NCBI GenBank assembly: GCA_963576735.1
Contig: OY755177.1
Coordinates: 2,852,001-2,916,000 of the forward strand
Origin: Bedellia somnulentella
Taxonomy: Eukaryota; Arthropoda; Insecta; Lepidoptera; Bedelliidae
DNA length: 64,000 bases
Reading direction: 5' to 3'
Shown here: positions 63,638-64,000 of the stretch, piece by piece
How positions within the stretch are numbered: the first letter of the stretch is position 1
How the letters are laid out: each line of letters starts with the position of its first letter
Notes under the pieces: model-generated
What the model was told of the DNA's origin: nothing
Databases searched by the model: none
What the model saw: only the letters and a program-made list of their open reading frames with translations
Program-made: the position numbers and the translations under genes

Positions 63638-63851
63638 TCCTTAAATAAATCTAAATCCTTATATCAAGCTGATTCGGAACTTCATGCGTGTGTGTGTGCG
63701 CGCGTCGCTTCTAGAGATATAACTATAGTCTGATTTTTAATTCGAGTCAGTAAAATGACAGGTGCAACTGTCACTGATACAAAAAAGGGTGACCCGCTAC
63801 AATAGTGATGTTCGGCAATCGATAGACTTAAACATTTAGTCATGCTTTATT

Positions 63852-64000
63852 TTATAAGGTATCTGAATCGGAATCGTAATCATTTACATTTATAATGAAT
63901 GAATCCACACATTCGTCTATGATGTGGTCGAGTTGACACATTTTGTCTTCAACTTTCATGGCATGGTTGATGCACTGTCTCCAATTTTCATGCGTTACTT
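63852..64000 (-). pseudogene. C-terminal end of a DDE-type transposase, runs off the window edge
   Basis: On the minus strand an open frame enters from the right edge and stops at 63852-63854. The last 48 residues include HENWRQCINHAMKVEDKMCQ, then LDHIIDECVDSFIINVND, and end in an acidic/serine tail (Y-D-S-D-S-D-T-L). An N-W-x-x-C-[IV]-x-H helix, then a 'vee..y...D.lid' helix, then an acid/Ser tail is typical of the C-termini of Tc1/mariner-like (DDE) transposases in arthropods. Only this tail is visible, so I cannot say whether the gene is intact. The family assignment is inferred from pattern memory. Confidence 0.45.

Larger units (their letters stand above)
59522..63851. other. Start of next CenG1A intron, no further exon seen
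   Basis: After the exon ending at 59521 the sequence holds element-B, palindrome, LINE, SINE and Helitron sequences. No linker or PH-domain exon is recognised, so the intron probably extends past the window. Confidence 0.6.

Overview
The window looks like about 64 kb of a butterfly or moth (lepidopteran) nuclear genome. It is strongly AT-rich, has almost no long open reading frames, and is full of short repeats of kinds seen in Lepidoptera: a tRNA-derived SINE with a TTATG-type tail, a ~250-bp retroposon with a TATG-type tail, Helitrons, small palindromic MITEs and LINE 3' ends. There is no bacterial or viral gene organisation and no CRISPR array.

One gene is clearly recognisable: the + strand insect orthologue of centaurin-gamma/AGAP (CenG1A), a GTPase-like, PH, ArfGAP and ankyrin protein. 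Five consecutive exons are present (38497-38643, 38892-38977, 57862-58003, 58235-58369, 59394-59521). They encode the N-terminal GTPase-like domain and the start of the linker. All splice sites are AG/GT and all phases agree. The PH, ArfGAP and ankyrin exons must lie to the right of the window. A candidate first coding exon at 10772-10928 (52 codons, basic, consensus GTGAGT donor, phase 1) joins in frame to the first recognised exon. It may be an alternative N-terminus of the same gene. If so, positions 10772-59521 are one transcription unit and most of the repeats are intronic.

Layout: 1-10770 is gene-poor flank with one full SINE and degenerate repeats. 10929-38496 is a putative ~27.6-kb first intron with element-B copies, several MITEs and palindromes, one SINE pair and other repeat fragments. 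38356-38834, around the first two recognised exons, has four CTCF-like motifs. 38978-57861 is an 18.9-kb intron dense in SINEs (five near-identical copies), element-B copies and Helitrons. 58370-59393 is a short intron with a CpG-rich island. 59522-64000 is the beginning of the next intron or flank, with a palindrome/element-B composite, LINE and SINE remnants, a complete Helitron and the C-terminal end of a DDE-type transposase on the - strand.

No obvious new multi-gene system is present. The points most worth following are the candidate alternative first exon, the CTCF-like cluster, the CpG-rich intronic island, and the palindrome that appears to share target-site duplications with an element-B copy.
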